Shown piece by piece: positions 49,917 to 57,672 of a stretch of 64,000 nucleotides of DNA (its first letter is position 1; each line of letters opens with the position of its first letter). Source of the DNA: Arenibaculum pallidiluteum (GTDB taxonomy: Bacteria > Pseudomonadota > Alphaproteobacteria > Azospirillales > Azospirillaceae). Made by a program: the position numbers and the translations under genes. The stretch spans positions 186,001 through 250,000 of the forward strand of contig NZ_JAFIQU010000005.1 in NCBI RefSeq assembly GCF_017355985.1. The letters run 5' to 3'. The notes beneath the pieces were generated by a model, which did no database searches, was not told where the DNA came from, and saw nothing but the letters and a program-made list of their open reading frames with translations.

Positions 49917-50275
49917 ATGTCCTTCTGGTACGTGGGCTCGCCCTACTCGAAGTATCCCGCCGGCCTCGACGAGGCCTTCCGCGCGATCTGCCGCGTCACC
50001 GGTCGCCTGCTAACCGCCGGCGCCCCGGTCTTCTCGCCGATCGCCCACTCGCACCCGATCTCGGTCCTCGCCGGCATCGACCCGCTCAGCCATGAGTTCT
50101 GGCTGCCCGCGGACGCGCCGCTGATGGCCGCGGCCAAGGGGCTGATCGTCGTCCGCATGGCGACCTGGGAGGAGGCTTCGGTCTCGCCTGCGAGATCGAC
50201 ACCTTTAGCAAGGCGGGCAAGCCGATCGTCTACATGGACCCGGATGGGCCGGTCCCGGCCGAGGTGCTGACGTGA
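49917..50275 (+). pseudogene. DUF1937-type phage protein, frameshifted near 50172
   Basis: The first 85 residues match DUF1937 proteins, which resemble nucleoside 2-deoxyribosyltransferases: FWYVGSPYSKYPAGLDEAF, then APVFSPIAHSHPISVLAGID and HEFWLPADAPLMAAAKGLIV. After MATWEE the frame runs into unrelated sequence. In the next frame the expected end reads FGLACEIDTFSKAGKPIVYM DPDG and stops at 50273-50275, overlapping the polymerase start (GTGA). The total is one base short of a whole number of codons, so a single-base deletion at about 50170-50177 explains it. A sequencing error or programmed slip are alternatives. Confidence 0.7.
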
Positions 50276-52332
50276 CCCAGCACCTCCACATCGACTTCGA
50301 GACGCGCAGCACCGTCGACCTGCGCAAGACCGGCGTCTATCCCTATGCCCAGCACCCGACGACCGACGTCTGGGTCACCTGCTGGGCGCTCGGGGACGGC
50401 CCGATCCAGGCCTGGTACCCGGGGCAGCCGGTCCCCGCAGAACTGATCACCCATGTCGAGGCCGGTGGGGAGCTCTGGAGCCACAACGCGCAATTCGAGC
50501 GGGTCATGTGGCGGGAGATCCTGACACCGCGCTACGGCTGGCCGCTCCCGCGTCTCGACCAATGGCATTGCACGGCCGCCATGGCCGCGTCGATGTCGCT
50601 GCCGCGGGACCTGGACGGCGCCGCCCGCGTGCTCGGCCTGGACGTTCGCAAGGATAAGGAAGGCGCCGCGCTCATGATGCGGATGGCGCGGCCGCGCAAG
50701 GTCGGCGCAGACGGCTCGCTGACCTGGTGGGACGAGCCCGACCGCATTCGCCGCCTGACCGAATACTGCGCCCGCGACGTGGAGGTGGAGCGCGCCCTGG
50801 TGGGGCGGCTCCGTCCCCTCAGCCCGACCGAGCGCCAGATCTATCTGCTGGACCAGCGCATCAACGACCGCGGCATTGCGCTCGATCTCGACCTGATCCA
50901 GGCCGCCCAGGGCGTCGCCGACCGCGCCGTGCTCCGGCTGAACGAGAACCTGCGCCAGATCACGAAGGGCAGGGTAACCGCGGCCACCAAGGCTGCCGAG
51001 CTGACCCGGTGGCTGCAGGAGCAGGGCGTCGAGACCGACAGCGTCGCCAAGGCGGCTGTGCGCTCCATGCTGGCCGGTGGCGACGTGACGGGCGCCGCGC
51101 GTGCCGCCATCGAGATCCGCGGCGAGGCTGCCAAGAGCTCCACGGCCAAGCTGAAGGCGATGCTGCTGGCCGCCTGCGAGGACGGGCGGGTCCGCGGTCT
51201 GCTCCTCTACCACGGCGCCGGCACGGGCCGCTGGTCCGGCAAGCTCGTGCAGCCCCAGAACTTCCCGCGCGGCACGGTCGAAATGGTCGAGCACGCCATC
51301 GACCTCATCCTCGCCGGCGACATCGATACGCTCGAGATCCTCTACGCGCCGGCGCTGGACGTCGTGTCGTCGCTGCTGCGAGGCTGCATGGTGGCAGCCG
51401 ACGGCCACGAGTTCGTCTGCGCCGACTTCTCGAACATCGAGGGCCGGGTGAATGCGTGGCTCGCGGGCGAGGCCTGGAAGGTGGCCGCCTTCCGAGCCTA
51501 TGACGCCGGTACCGGTCCCGACCTCTACAAGCTGGCCTACAGCCGGTCCTTCGACGTGCCCGTCGCGGAGATCACCAAGGACCAGCGGCAGATCGGCAAG
51601 GTCCAGGAGCTGGCGCTCGGCTACCAGGGCGGGGTAGGGGCCTTCCAGTCCATGGCGGCGCTCTATGGGATCGCGATCTCCGACAAGGAGGCCGACAACA
51701 TCAAGAAGGCGTGGCGCGAGGCGCACCCGGCGATCGTGCAGCTGTGGCGAGATCTCGAGGACGGAGCCTTCCGCGCGGTGATCCGGCCCGGCGAGCTCGT
51801 CGAGGTCGCCCGCGGCCGGATCAAGTTCCGGGTAAAGGGTGGCTTCCTGTGGATGATCCTGCCGAGCGGGCGGCCGCTGGCCTACGCCTCTCCTTCAATC
51901 AAGCCGAAGGAGATGCCTTGGACCGAAGAGGTCTGGGTTCGCGCCGACGAGGTGAAGCCGCATTGGAAGGTGCTGGAGACGGCCCGCAACGGTGACGTTC
52001 TGGTCGAACGCCCGGTGGTCAAGGACAGCGTCTGCTACTGGGGCGTCGACAGCCGCACCCGGCAGTGGGGGCCGCAATTCGGCTACGGCGGGCTCTGGTG
52101 CGAGAACGCGATCCAGGCGATCGCGCGAGACCTGATGGCGGAGTCGATGCTCCGCCTCGAGGCCGCGGGCTACCCGATCCTGCTGACGGTGCACGACGAG
52201 GAGCTGGCCGAGGTGCCGGCCGGGTTCGGCTCAGTCGAGGAGTTCGAGCGGATCATGACTCAGCTGCCGCGGTGGGCCGAAGGGTGCCCAATCGCGGCCG
52301 AGGGCTGGAGGGGGAGGAGATACCGGAAATGA
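50272..52332 (+). CDS. phage family A DNA polymerase with 3'-5' exonuclease domain
   Basis: A 686-residue replicative polymerase. The N-terminal exonuclease domain begins HIDFETRSTVDL with the first catalytic acids, followed by ELWSHNAQFERVMW (second motif) and LTEYCARDVEVE (third). In the polymerase domain, motif A is FVCADFSNIEGRVNAWLAGE near residue 383, a phage-type variant of DYSQIELR. The O-helix region is KDQRQIGKVQELALGYQGGV and motif C is LLTVHDEELAEV near 640. The GTG start overlaps the end of the DUF1937 gene. It is the core of the rightward replication module. Confidence 0.92.
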   Translation: MTQHLHIDFETRSTVDLRKTGVYPYAQHPTTDVWVTCWALGDGPIQAWYPGQPVPAELITHVEAGGELWSHNAQFERVMWREILTPRYGWPLPRLDQWHCTAAMAASMSLPRDLDGAARVLGLDVRKDKEGAALMMRMARPRKVGADGSLTWWDEPDRIRRLTEYCARDVEVERALVGRLRPLSPTERQIYLLDQRINDRGIALDLDLIQAAQGVADRAVLRLNENLRQITKGRVTAATKAAELTRWLQEQGVETDSVAKAAVRSMLAGGDVTGAARAAIEIRGEAAKSSTAKLKAMLLAACEDGRVRGLLLYHGAGTGRWSGKLVQPQNFPRGTVEMVEHAIDLILAGDIDTLEILYAPALDVVSSLLRGCMVAADGHEFVCADFSNIEGRVNAWLAGEAWKVAAFRAYDAGTGPDLYKLAYSRSFDVPVAEITKDQRQIGKVQELALGYQGGVGAFQSMAALYGIAISDKEADNIKKAWREAHPAIVQLWRDLEDGAFRAVIRPGELVEVARGRIKFRVKGGFLWMILPSGRPLAYASPSIKPKEMPWTEEVWVRADEVKPHWKVLETARNGDVLVERPVVKDSVCYWGVDSRTRQWGPQFGYGGLWCENAIQAIARDLMAESMLRLEAAGYPILLTVHDEELAEVPAGFGSVEEFERIMTQLPRWAEGCPIAAEGWRGRRYRK

Positions 52333-52538
52333 CGCACGATCCTGCCCTGGTCGCCCGCCTCTGCGCGGCCGCCTACCGCGCCGCCGCACGCCGCACCGAG
52401 CCCGGCCGCAAGCTGACCGAGGCCGAGATCGTCGAGAAGGCGGTCCCGTTCTACGGCAACACCGTCCGGGCCGTGCTGGATGCTCTCGCCGCCGAGCAGT
52501 CCACTCCGGTGCCGAGCGTGGAGGACCTTCTGTCGTGA
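52329..52538 (+). CDS. small phage protein, 69 residues
   Basis: The ATG at 52329 overlaps the polymerase stop (ATGA). The product is a helical acidic/basic protein (VARLCAAAYRAAARRTEPGR, ending VPSVEDLLS). The C-terminal EDLLS resembles acidic tails seen in two other proteins of this phage (DUF2815-like ends ADLLS, RuvC-like ends VEDLLS), perhaps a shared protein-protein interaction tag. Confidence 0.6.
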   Translation: MTHDPALVARLCAAAYRAAARRTEPGRKLTEAEIVEKAVPFYGNTVRAVLDALAAEQSTPVPSVEDLLS

Positions 52539-52548
52539 TGAGGCGTCT

Positions 52549-53388
52549 TTACTCAGCGAGGGCGTCAATTAAATCAATGGACAAGTCACGCATTCGGGTC
52601 AATAATTTTAATGTTAAGTCAATCATGAATTCTAATTCATTCGGATCGTTATTGGAAAAGCGGCGGGCTTCTGTCTCCAGTCGTTTGAACGCCAATATGA
52701 TCTGCCCGTGGAACTCCCTAAAAGTGAAAATATGTTCTATGATATCCAAGGATAGGAGGCCTATATCTTCCCATCCAGAATATAATGCGGGGAGTGGGTC
52801 TAGAGATGCCGACTCAATAAAGTCAAGAGTTCTTCCGGGATTTTTGCGTAGTTCCGGAATGGTATTTGACATTTCTATCCATGCGCTGAGTTCTCGCCTC
52901 GCTTCGTATGAAATTGCCAGCTTGAGCGCTTTTGATCTTCGTTCAAGAGCCTCAGATACGAGAGCTCGATCGTGAGCAAGGCGTCGCTCATCTTGAGTCG
53001 ATTGAGCGGAAATCTGCTCTTTTACGGCATTGAATTGAAGCTCTGCAGCTCTGATCGCTGCTCTGGCTTGTTGGTTCGCCGCTTCCAAGGTTGCGGCCTC
53101 AATCCGACGTGTCTGAGAAATCAATGCGTTTGCACCAATAAGGGCCGCAATAACTGCCAAGCCGCCTCCAATCAAGCTCTGCCATGGATAAATGTTCCAC
53201 CAGAAGCCCTTTCCAAACAGAGTGGATACAGGGCTTGGTGGTGTATCCAGAGCGCTTGCGATCGAGTTGAGTGCGCCAACGATGTCATCCGGGCGGGAGG
53301 GTTCTGGAACGGGCTGAGCGTACATTATGGAGTAAATCACCCCGCCCAACGTGGCCAATATGCCGGCGGTGGTGATGAGGGTGGTCAT
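52549..53388 (-). CDS. membrane/coiled-coil protein, antisense accessory gene in replication module
   Basis: A protein of about 279 residues running against its neighbours, in clearly AT-richer DNA. Two hydrophobic segments lie near the N-terminus (TLITTAGILATLGGVIYSIM and SLIGGGLAVIAALIGANALI), separated by a periplasmic-size loop. A long coiled coil follows (TRRIEAATLEAANQQARAAI, AVKEQISAQSTQDERRLAHD) and then a helical domain. No family was recognised. The ATG at 53388 has AAGGG at good spacing; an ATG two codons earlier is possible. Position, orientation and composition suggest a lysogeny-expressed cargo gene, for example for superinfection exclusion. Confidence 0.65.
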   Translation of the reverse strand: MTTLITTAGILATLGGVIYSIMYAQPVPEPSRPDDIVGALNSIASALDTPPSPVSTLFGKGFWWNIYPWQSLIGGGLAVIAALIGANALISQTRRIEAATLEAANQQARAAIRAAELQFNAVKEQISAQSTQDERRLAHDRALVSEALERRSKALKLAISYEARRELSAWIEMSNTIPELRKNPGRTLDFIESASLDPLPALYSGWEDIGLLSLDIIEHIFTFREFHGQIILAFKRLETEARRFSNNDPNELEFMIDLTLKLLTRMRDLSIDLIDALAE

Positions 53389-53515
53389 CTTCATCCCTTG
53401 AGCATGAATGACGTCGCCAGTTCCGGCAACCAGCGCGTGCGCGGGAAAAGCCAGCGAGTTTCCACATGCCGGGTCTCATACTTTGTCTCACAAGCGTGAC
53501 CGGGGAGTGCGTTCC

Positions 53516-55831
53516 GTGACCACCTTCCGCCGCTGGTTCGACGCCGGCTTCACCGACATCATTCCGATCGTCCCGCCGGGCGCGCCGCTGAGCCCGAACA
53601 CGAAGATCCGGCCGACCGATCGCGGCAAGGTGCCCGGCGCGAAGGGCATCCACGGCTGGCACAGCTTCGACTGGCGCAGCCACGTCACCGTGCCGGCCCA
53701 CTGCGGCCGCTGGCACGCGATGGGCGCATCGATCGGCCTCAAGGGCGACCGCTTCCCAGGCGTCGACCTGGACATCACCGATGCCGGCTTGGCCGAGGTG
53801 ATCCTGAAGCTGGCGCTCGACACGCTGGGCCCGGCGCCGGTCCGTACCGGCCGCGCCCCCAAGCAGCTGCTGCCGTACCGTTTGGCCGGAGATGAACCGG
53901 TCGGCCTGATGCGGATGTGGTTCAGGGCACTCGACGACCGGGATCACCTTGTCGAGATTCGCGGCGCCGGTCAGCAGTACGTGATCGACGGCATCCACCC
54001 GGCAACTGGGCTGCCCTATACCTGGGACCGGCGGCCGGCATCGCCCGACGAGCTGACGCCGGTAACGAAGGCCGACCTCGAGCGCTTCCTGGCCGAGGCC
54101 GCCAGCGTCCTAGAGATGCTCGGCTGCGAGCGCATCGAGCGCGAGGACAGCACGGGCGCCGAGCGGGCCAACGTCGACCAGGCGCAGCTTGTGGGCGATG
54201 CCGACGCTGTCGCGGAGGCCGTCGAGGCCCTGCCGAACACGAGCGACCTGTTCCCGGGCCGCACCGACTACCTTCGCGTCGGCTACGCCATCAAGGCGGC
54301 CCTGCCGGACCAGCCGGAGCGCGCCCGCGAGCTCTGGGTCGACTGGGCGATGCGGTGGGAGGGCAACGACCGCTTCCCTCATGGCAACGAACTGGAGGCC
54401 GTCGAAGCCGACTGGGAGCGGATGCGCCCGCCCTTCGGCGTCGGGGCGCAGTTCCTGTTCGACCACGCCGCGCGGCATGGCGGCTTCAACTCGGCTGCGG
54501 TGGACTTCGATCCGGTCTCAGAGGAGCCGCGGCTTGAGGACCTGATCGGGCCCAAGCCGGCTGACGACCAGGAGCCCCGGACCTTCGCCCCCAGGCCGAA
54601 GCGGCTGCCCGAGGGCTTCAGCCCGAAAACCCTGCCGCCGCGGCCCTGGGTGCTCGGCCACCGCTTCATGCGCGGCGTTGTCACTGGCGGCATCGGCGCG
54701 CCGGGCGGCGGCAAGTCCACCATGGGCCTGCTGTCCGGGCTGTCGATCGTCACCGGCCGGGAGCTCACCGGCGAGCGGGTCCACGTCCGCGGGCGCGTCT
54801 GGATCCACAACCATGAGGACGACGAGACCGAGATCCTGCGGCGCCTCGCCGGCATGTGCCTGCACTACGGGATCGACTTCGACGAGATCCGCGATGGCTT
54901 CCTGTTCAGCTCGGGCGTCGTCCAGCGGCTACGCGTCGCGGTCAAGGATGGCGACCAAGTGAAGCAGACCCGGGCCGTGGCCGAGATCATCGACACAATC
55001 CGCGCGGAGGGCATTGTCTACATGGGCGTCGACCCCTTCGTGTCGACCCATGACGGCGTGTCGGAGAACAGCAACGACGAGATCGAGAAGGTCATTTCGG
55101 CCTTCCGCCACATCGCCCAGCAGACCGGCTGCGCCATCGACCTCGTCCACCACTCCGTCAAGAACCACTCGGGCAACACGGAGGCCCGCGCCGGCGACAT
55201 GAACGCGGCCCGCGGCGCCTCGGCCCTGATCGGCGCGATCCGCATTGCCTACACGCTGGCGCCGATGTCGGAGAAGTCGGCGGATGAAATGGGACTCGAT
55301 CCGGCAAGAGCGGCCACGCTGGTGCGCCTGGACATGGCGAAGGGCAACTACAGCGGCCGGGTCTTCGAGCCGCGCTGGTTCGAAATGGTGAGCGTACTGA
55401 TCGGGAACGATCCAGACGGCACCGACGACCTAACTAGTGAGCCTGACACCGTCGGTGTGCCCGTGATCTACGATATGCGATCGGCCTTGGCAGCAGCCGG
55501 CGAGAAGCGCGAGGAGACCAACGCGCAGGAGATCTACGCCGACGCCATCGCCATTGCCGGCGCGTTCGCCAGCGGCCGGCAGAGCATCCCGCAGGGCGAG
55601 CTGGCGGCGTCCATGGCCGGCGTCTGGAACTGCGGCAAGTCGTCTGCTGAGACGCGCATCCGCGACGCTGCTCTCGACGCGGACGAGGGCAAGCGGCGCC
55701 TCGTGACCATCCACGGCCGAGATTTTCACCTCTATCGGCGGCGCGCCGAGGGCCGGAAGAACGGGCCGGTCACCGTGTACCTGGTCCCCTCTTTCGACGG
55801 CTTCGAGCCGATCCGCGAGGCTGCCGAATGA
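53516..55831 (+). CDS. phage bifunctional primase-polymerase / AAA helicase
   Basis: A 771-residue replication protein. The N-terminal domain (about 1-230) is of the primase-polymerase type (IPIVPPGAPLSPNTKIRP, HCGRWHAMGASIGLKGDRFP, then GVDLDITDAG with the metal-binding Asp pair, and GRAPKQLLPYRL). The middle is a RepA/DnaB-like ATPase: Walker A GGIGAPGGGKSTMGLL near residue 395, WIHNHEDDETEILRRLAGMC, and Walker B-like VYMGVDPFVSTHDG near 502, followed by DLVHHSVKNHSG. I chose the GTG at 53516 after GGGGAG; earlier in-frame codons overlap the non-coding gap behind the antisense gene. Confidence 0.88.
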   Translation: MTTFRRWFDAGFTDIIPIVPPGAPLSPNTKIRPTDRGKVPGAKGIHGWHSFDWRSHVTVPAHCGRWHAMGASIGLKGDRFPGVDLDITDAGLAEVILKLALDTLGPAPVRTGRAPKQLLPYRLAGDEPVGLMRMWFRALDDRDHLVEIRGAGQQYVIDGIHPATGLPYTWDRRPASPDELTPVTKADLERFLAEAASVLEMLGCERIEREDSTGAERANVDQAQLVGDADAVAEAVEALPNTSDLFPGRTDYLRVGYAIKAALPDQPERARELWVDWAMRWEGNDRFPHGNELEAVEADWERMRPPFGVGAQFLFDHAARHGGFNSAAVDFDPVSEEPRLEDLIGPKPADDQEPRTFAPRPKRLPEGFSPKTLPPRPWVLGHRFMRGVVTGGIGAPGGGKSTMGLLSGLSIVTGRELTGERVHVRGRVWIHNHEDDETEILRRLAGMCLHYGIDFDEIRDGFLFSSGVVQRLRVAVKDGDQVKQTRAVAEIIDTIRAEGIVYMGVDPFVSTHDGVSENSNDEIEKVISAFRHIAQQTGCAIDLVHHSVKNHSGNTEARAGDMNAARGASALIGAIRIAYTLAPMSEKSADEMGLDPARAATLVRLDMAKGNYSGRVFEPRWFEMVSVLIGNDPDGTDDLTSEPDTVGVPVIYDMRSALAAAGEKREETNAQEIYADAIAIAGAFASGRQSIPQGELAASMAGVWNCGKSSAETRIRDAALDADEGKRRLVTIHGRDFHLYRRRAEGRKNGPVTVYLVPSFDGFEPIREAAE

Positions 55832-56031
55832 CGAGGCCGGAGGTGCTTCAAAAAGCACCCGTTGAAGCTCTGAAGCAAGGGGATTTCAACGACTTAGCGA
55901 GTGCTTCAACAAGGTCAGCGTTGCTGCCCTACTTGAACCCCGCAGAAATCCTCAGCTTCAGAGCTTCAAAGTGCTTCACCCCCTACGGGGGACGCGTCCG
56001 CCTTGAAGCTCCCTGTCCCCCTGGGGCCTGA
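55828..56031 (+). CDS. questionable 67-residue frame across hexamer cluster
   Basis: The ATG overlaps the helicase stop (ATGA), which favours coding. The frame, however, runs through the repeated GCTTCA/TGAAGC hexamers, and the protein (MTRPEVLQKAPVEALKQGDF ... EAPCPPGA) has no recognisable pattern. It may be a small gene or simply open sequence over a replication origin. Confidence 0.25.
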   Translation: MTRPEVLQKAPVEALKQGDFNDLASASTRSALLPYLNPAEILSFRASKCFTPYGGRVRLEAPCPPGA

Positions 56032-56059
56032 ACCCCCGTCGCTGAAGCAGGCGACGGGG
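55845..56059. repeat. cluster of nine GCTTCA/TGAAGC hexamers, possible origin iterons
   Basis: GCTTCA occurs at 55845, 55903, 55955, 55963 and 55973, and its complement TGAAGC at 55863, 55871, 56004 and 56043. This gives nine copies in about 200 bp, far above chance expectation for a hexamer. Several are extended (GCTTCAA / TTGAAGC). The last lies exactly in the loop of a perfect 9-bp hairpin, CCCCGTCGC (56034-56042) with GCGACGGGG (56051-56059). The cluster directly follows the primase/helicase gene, the usual place for a phage origin. Confidence 0.6.
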
Positions 56060-56104
56060 TAACGAGGTGAGCTCCGTCACGAGATCGAATTCGAGGTCTG
56101 AACC

Positions 56105-56833
56105 ATGGGCAAGCCGAACAAGAACCGGAAGCGATCCAAGCCGAGCGCGGTCAACCTGCTGGCCGTGCTGCAGGGCGGCAAGGTCTCCGACCAGGACCGC
56201 CTCGCCATCGCCGAGCAGCTGACCCCCGCCGACTATCGCCGGCAGCACGGGGCCATGCCGAGCGATGTCGGCAGCGGGCTCGCGCTCTGGGGCCGGGCGA
56301 AGATCTCGCTGCCGGCTGGCGAACGCGTCTGGTACCGGCCGCGCATCGACAACCCCGGCCGGGTGCGCTGGACCGAGGAGGCCGTCCGAGACCGCTTGGC
56401 CGACGCAGTCCGGGTTCTTCGGATGCTGCCGTTCCCGCGGCACGGCGCGCCGGCCGAGATCCGGGCCGCACATCCCGAGATCGTCAAGACTCGGGCCGAG
56501 CGGTTCGCCGAGGCGATCGAAGGGCAGGGCGCGGTGACGGTCCGGCGCCCGCTGCCGACCCCCGCCGAGCTGCGCATGCTCGACGAGACGCTGCCGTGGA
56601 TCTACGCCGTCACTGACGCCGAGATGCGCCTGGCGCTGGTGTTTCGGCTGATGGGCATGAGCCTGCGGAAGGTGGCGGAGATCGTGACGGAGAAGCGCAA
56701 GGCAAGGTCGTTCGAGGCCGCCGGTGTGAGCTACGAGACCATCCGCCGTTGGGAAGCGGAGGCATTGTCCGCAATCCGGCGATCACTCCTTCAATGCTTG
56801 CTATCTGATGGGGCGCCACTTCGCCGCGCGTGA
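56105..56833 (+). CDS. DUF6362-like phage DNA-binding protein
   Basis: A 242-residue protein. A basic N-terminus (GKPNKNRKRSKPSAVNLLAV) precedes a central helical region with VRDRLADAVRVLRMLPFPRH and PTPAELRMLDETLPWIYAV. The C-terminal helix-turn-helix (ALVFRLMGMSLRKVAEIVTE, ... VSYETIRRWEAEALSAIRRS) is patterned like DUF6362 proteins of alphaproteobacterial phages. It may regulate late genes or act with the terminase. The ATG at 56105 begins 45 bp after the origin-like hairpin. It is the last gene of the rightward replication module. Confidence 0.65.
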   Translation: MGKPNKNRKRSKPSAVNLLAVLQGGKVSDQDRLAIAEQLTPADYRRQHGAMPSDVGSGLALWGRAKISLPAGERVWYRPRIDNPGRVRWTEEAVRDRLADAVRVLRMLPFPRHGAPAEIRAAHPEIVKTRAERFAEAIEGQGAVTVRRPLPTPAELRMLDETLPWIYAVTDAEMRLALVFRLMGMSLRKVAEIVTEKRKARSFEAAGVSYETIRRWEAEALSAIRRSLLQCLLSDGAPLRRA

Positions 56834-56954
56834 CAAAAAGCGCTTTGTCAAGTACCCCTGTATGCCATGGTCGAGAGACTTGCGCCCGGCACCTATCGCA
56901 GCCCCGGGCGCTGTCGCTTCAGGCCCTCAGCCCGGCTCAGCGCAGCGACGGGGC

Positions 56955-57182
56955 TCACGGCCGAACAGGCTCTCCACCGGCGTAATCTTTCACTCCGAGG
57001 ACAAGGGCGGCCATCGCAAGGCGGACTGTCTTCGGGATCTCGACGGGCTCGCGTTCACGGTCCATCCGATAGCCTCGCTCGTAGAGCGCGACAGTCGATG
57101 TCCCGAGGCCGAGGGCTTCGCCAAGTTCAGCTTGGGTCAGTCTGAGGCGCTTGCGGGTTTCGCGGAACTCTTGAGGCGTCAT
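56955..57182 (-). CDS. XRE-type HTH regulator, antisense between phage modules
   Basis: A 75-residue protein with a textbook XRE helix-turn-helix: MTPQEFRETRKRLRLTQAEL followed by GEALGLGTSTVALYERGYRM, then a short helical tail. It runs leftward between the rightward replication and structural modules. Its leader contains a promoter-like pair with two palindromes, a hairpin, a 20-codon ORF and a second hairpin, suggesting autoregulated expression in the lysogen. Target genes may include the divergent structural module starting at 57475. Confidence 0.75.
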   Translation of the reverse strand: MTPQEFRETRKRLRLTQAELGEALGLGTSTVALYERGYRMDREREPVEIPKTVRLAMAALVLGVKDYAGGEPVRP

Positions 57183-57213
57183 GGCGTTTTGAGCTAGCTT
57201 GTTATCCGGTTGT

Positions 57214-57242
57214 GGAGGCGGGGGATCGCACCCCCCGCCTCC
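57214..57242. terminator. strong hairpin between micro-ORF and HTH gene
   Basis: An 11-bp perfect stem GGAGGCGGGGG (57214-57224) / CCCCCGCCTCC (57232-57242) with 7-nt loop. No T-run is present on either strand. In the leftward transcript it lies between the micro-ORF stop and the HTH gene, where it could act as an attenuator. For rightward transcripts it could act as a terminator. Confidence 0.5.
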
Positions 57243-57248
57243 GGTCCG

Positions 57249-57311
57249 CTAGAGCTTCAAGGTGACCCTAATCACCCATCGGCCGATGCGGACTTCAACC
57301 GAGACCTCCAA
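57249..57311 (-). CDS. 20-codon micro-ORF with near-perfect Shine-Dalgarno
   Basis: A leftward TTG start at 57311 is preceded at 8-nt spacing by AAAGGAGGTGA (57318-57328), an almost complete complement of the 16S rRNA 3' end. The frame encodes MEVSVEVRIGRWVIRVTLKL and stops with TAG. A GTG three codons upstream overlaps the Shine-Dalgarno and is less likely. The peptide alternates hydrophobic and charged residues like a beta strand. It may be a small protein or a leader peptide for the HTH gene. Confidence 0.5.
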   Translation of the reverse strand: MEVSVEVRIGRWVIRVTLKL

Positions 57312-57334
57312 GTAGCTCACCTCCTTTCTGTGTG

Positions 57335-57357
57335 TCGGGAGCGACCGCCGCTCCCGA
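57335..57357 (-). other. 5' leader hairpin upstream of the micro-ORF
   Basis: TCGGGAGCG (57335-57343) and CGCTCCCGA (57349-57357) form a 9-bp stem with a 5-nt loop. It would sit at the extreme 5' end of a transcript from the promoter just upstream, where such stems protect messenger RNA from decay. Confidence 0.5.
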
Positions 57358-57364
57358 TGCACTA

Positions 57365-57415
57365 CTTCTACCCGGTAGCGATTCGCGCGTCAACGGGAAA
57401 TCACTACCCGGTAGC
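57365..57415 (-). promoter_or_regulatory. leftward promoter with two palindromic operators
   Basis: On the minus strand, TTGACG (57388-57393) and TAGAAG (57365-57370) are separated by exactly 17 bp. Two identical 12-bp elements, CTACCCGGTAGC as read on the plus strand (57368-57379 and 57404-57415), are each near-palindromic. One overlaps the -10/spacer and one lies upstream of the -35, with start points 36 bp apart. This is classic repressor-operator geometry, and the adjacent HTH protein is the obvious candidate ligand. Confidence 0.6.
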
Positions 57416-57427
57416 AAAAATGTGCCT

Positions 57428-57455
57428 GCCCGGACGTGTCCGCGGCGGGCTTTTT
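57428..57455 (+). terminator. intrinsic terminator before the structural module
   Basis: Stem GCCCG (57428-57432) with CGGGC (57446-57450) enclosing a smaller GAC/GTC pairing, followed by five T (57451-57455). It would stop rightward transcripts before the holin-like gene unless antiterminated. Confidence 0.6.
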
Positions 57456-57474
57456 CATGCCCTCGGAGCCGCCG

Positions 57475-57672
57475 ATGAACGAGCGCCTCGCCGCCGACGC
57501 CGCCACGGTCGTGGTCGGAGGCACCACTGCGCTCGGTGTGTCGATGTCGTGGATCGACATCGTCCAATACGGCTATTCGGGCCTGATGGCTGCGCTCGCC
57601 CTAGCCCTTGCCGTCGGTAGGGTTGCGCTGATGATCCGAGAGTGGCGGCAGGGGCGCAAGTCCGCGCCGTGA
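57475..57672 (+). CDS. holin-like small membrane protein
   Basis: A 65-residue protein with one or two hydrophobic segments (DAATVVVGGTTALGVSMSWI and YGYSGLMAALALALAVGRVA) and a basic C-terminal tail (LMIREWRQGRKSAP). Size, topology and place at the head of a structural module fit a phage holin, although other small phage membrane proteins look the same. The ATG at 57475 follows GGAGCC. Its stop overlaps the HNH gene start (GTGA). Confidence 0.6.
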   Translation: MNERLAADAATVVVGGTTALGVSMSWIDIVQYGYSGLMAALALALAVGRVALMIREWRQGRKSAP

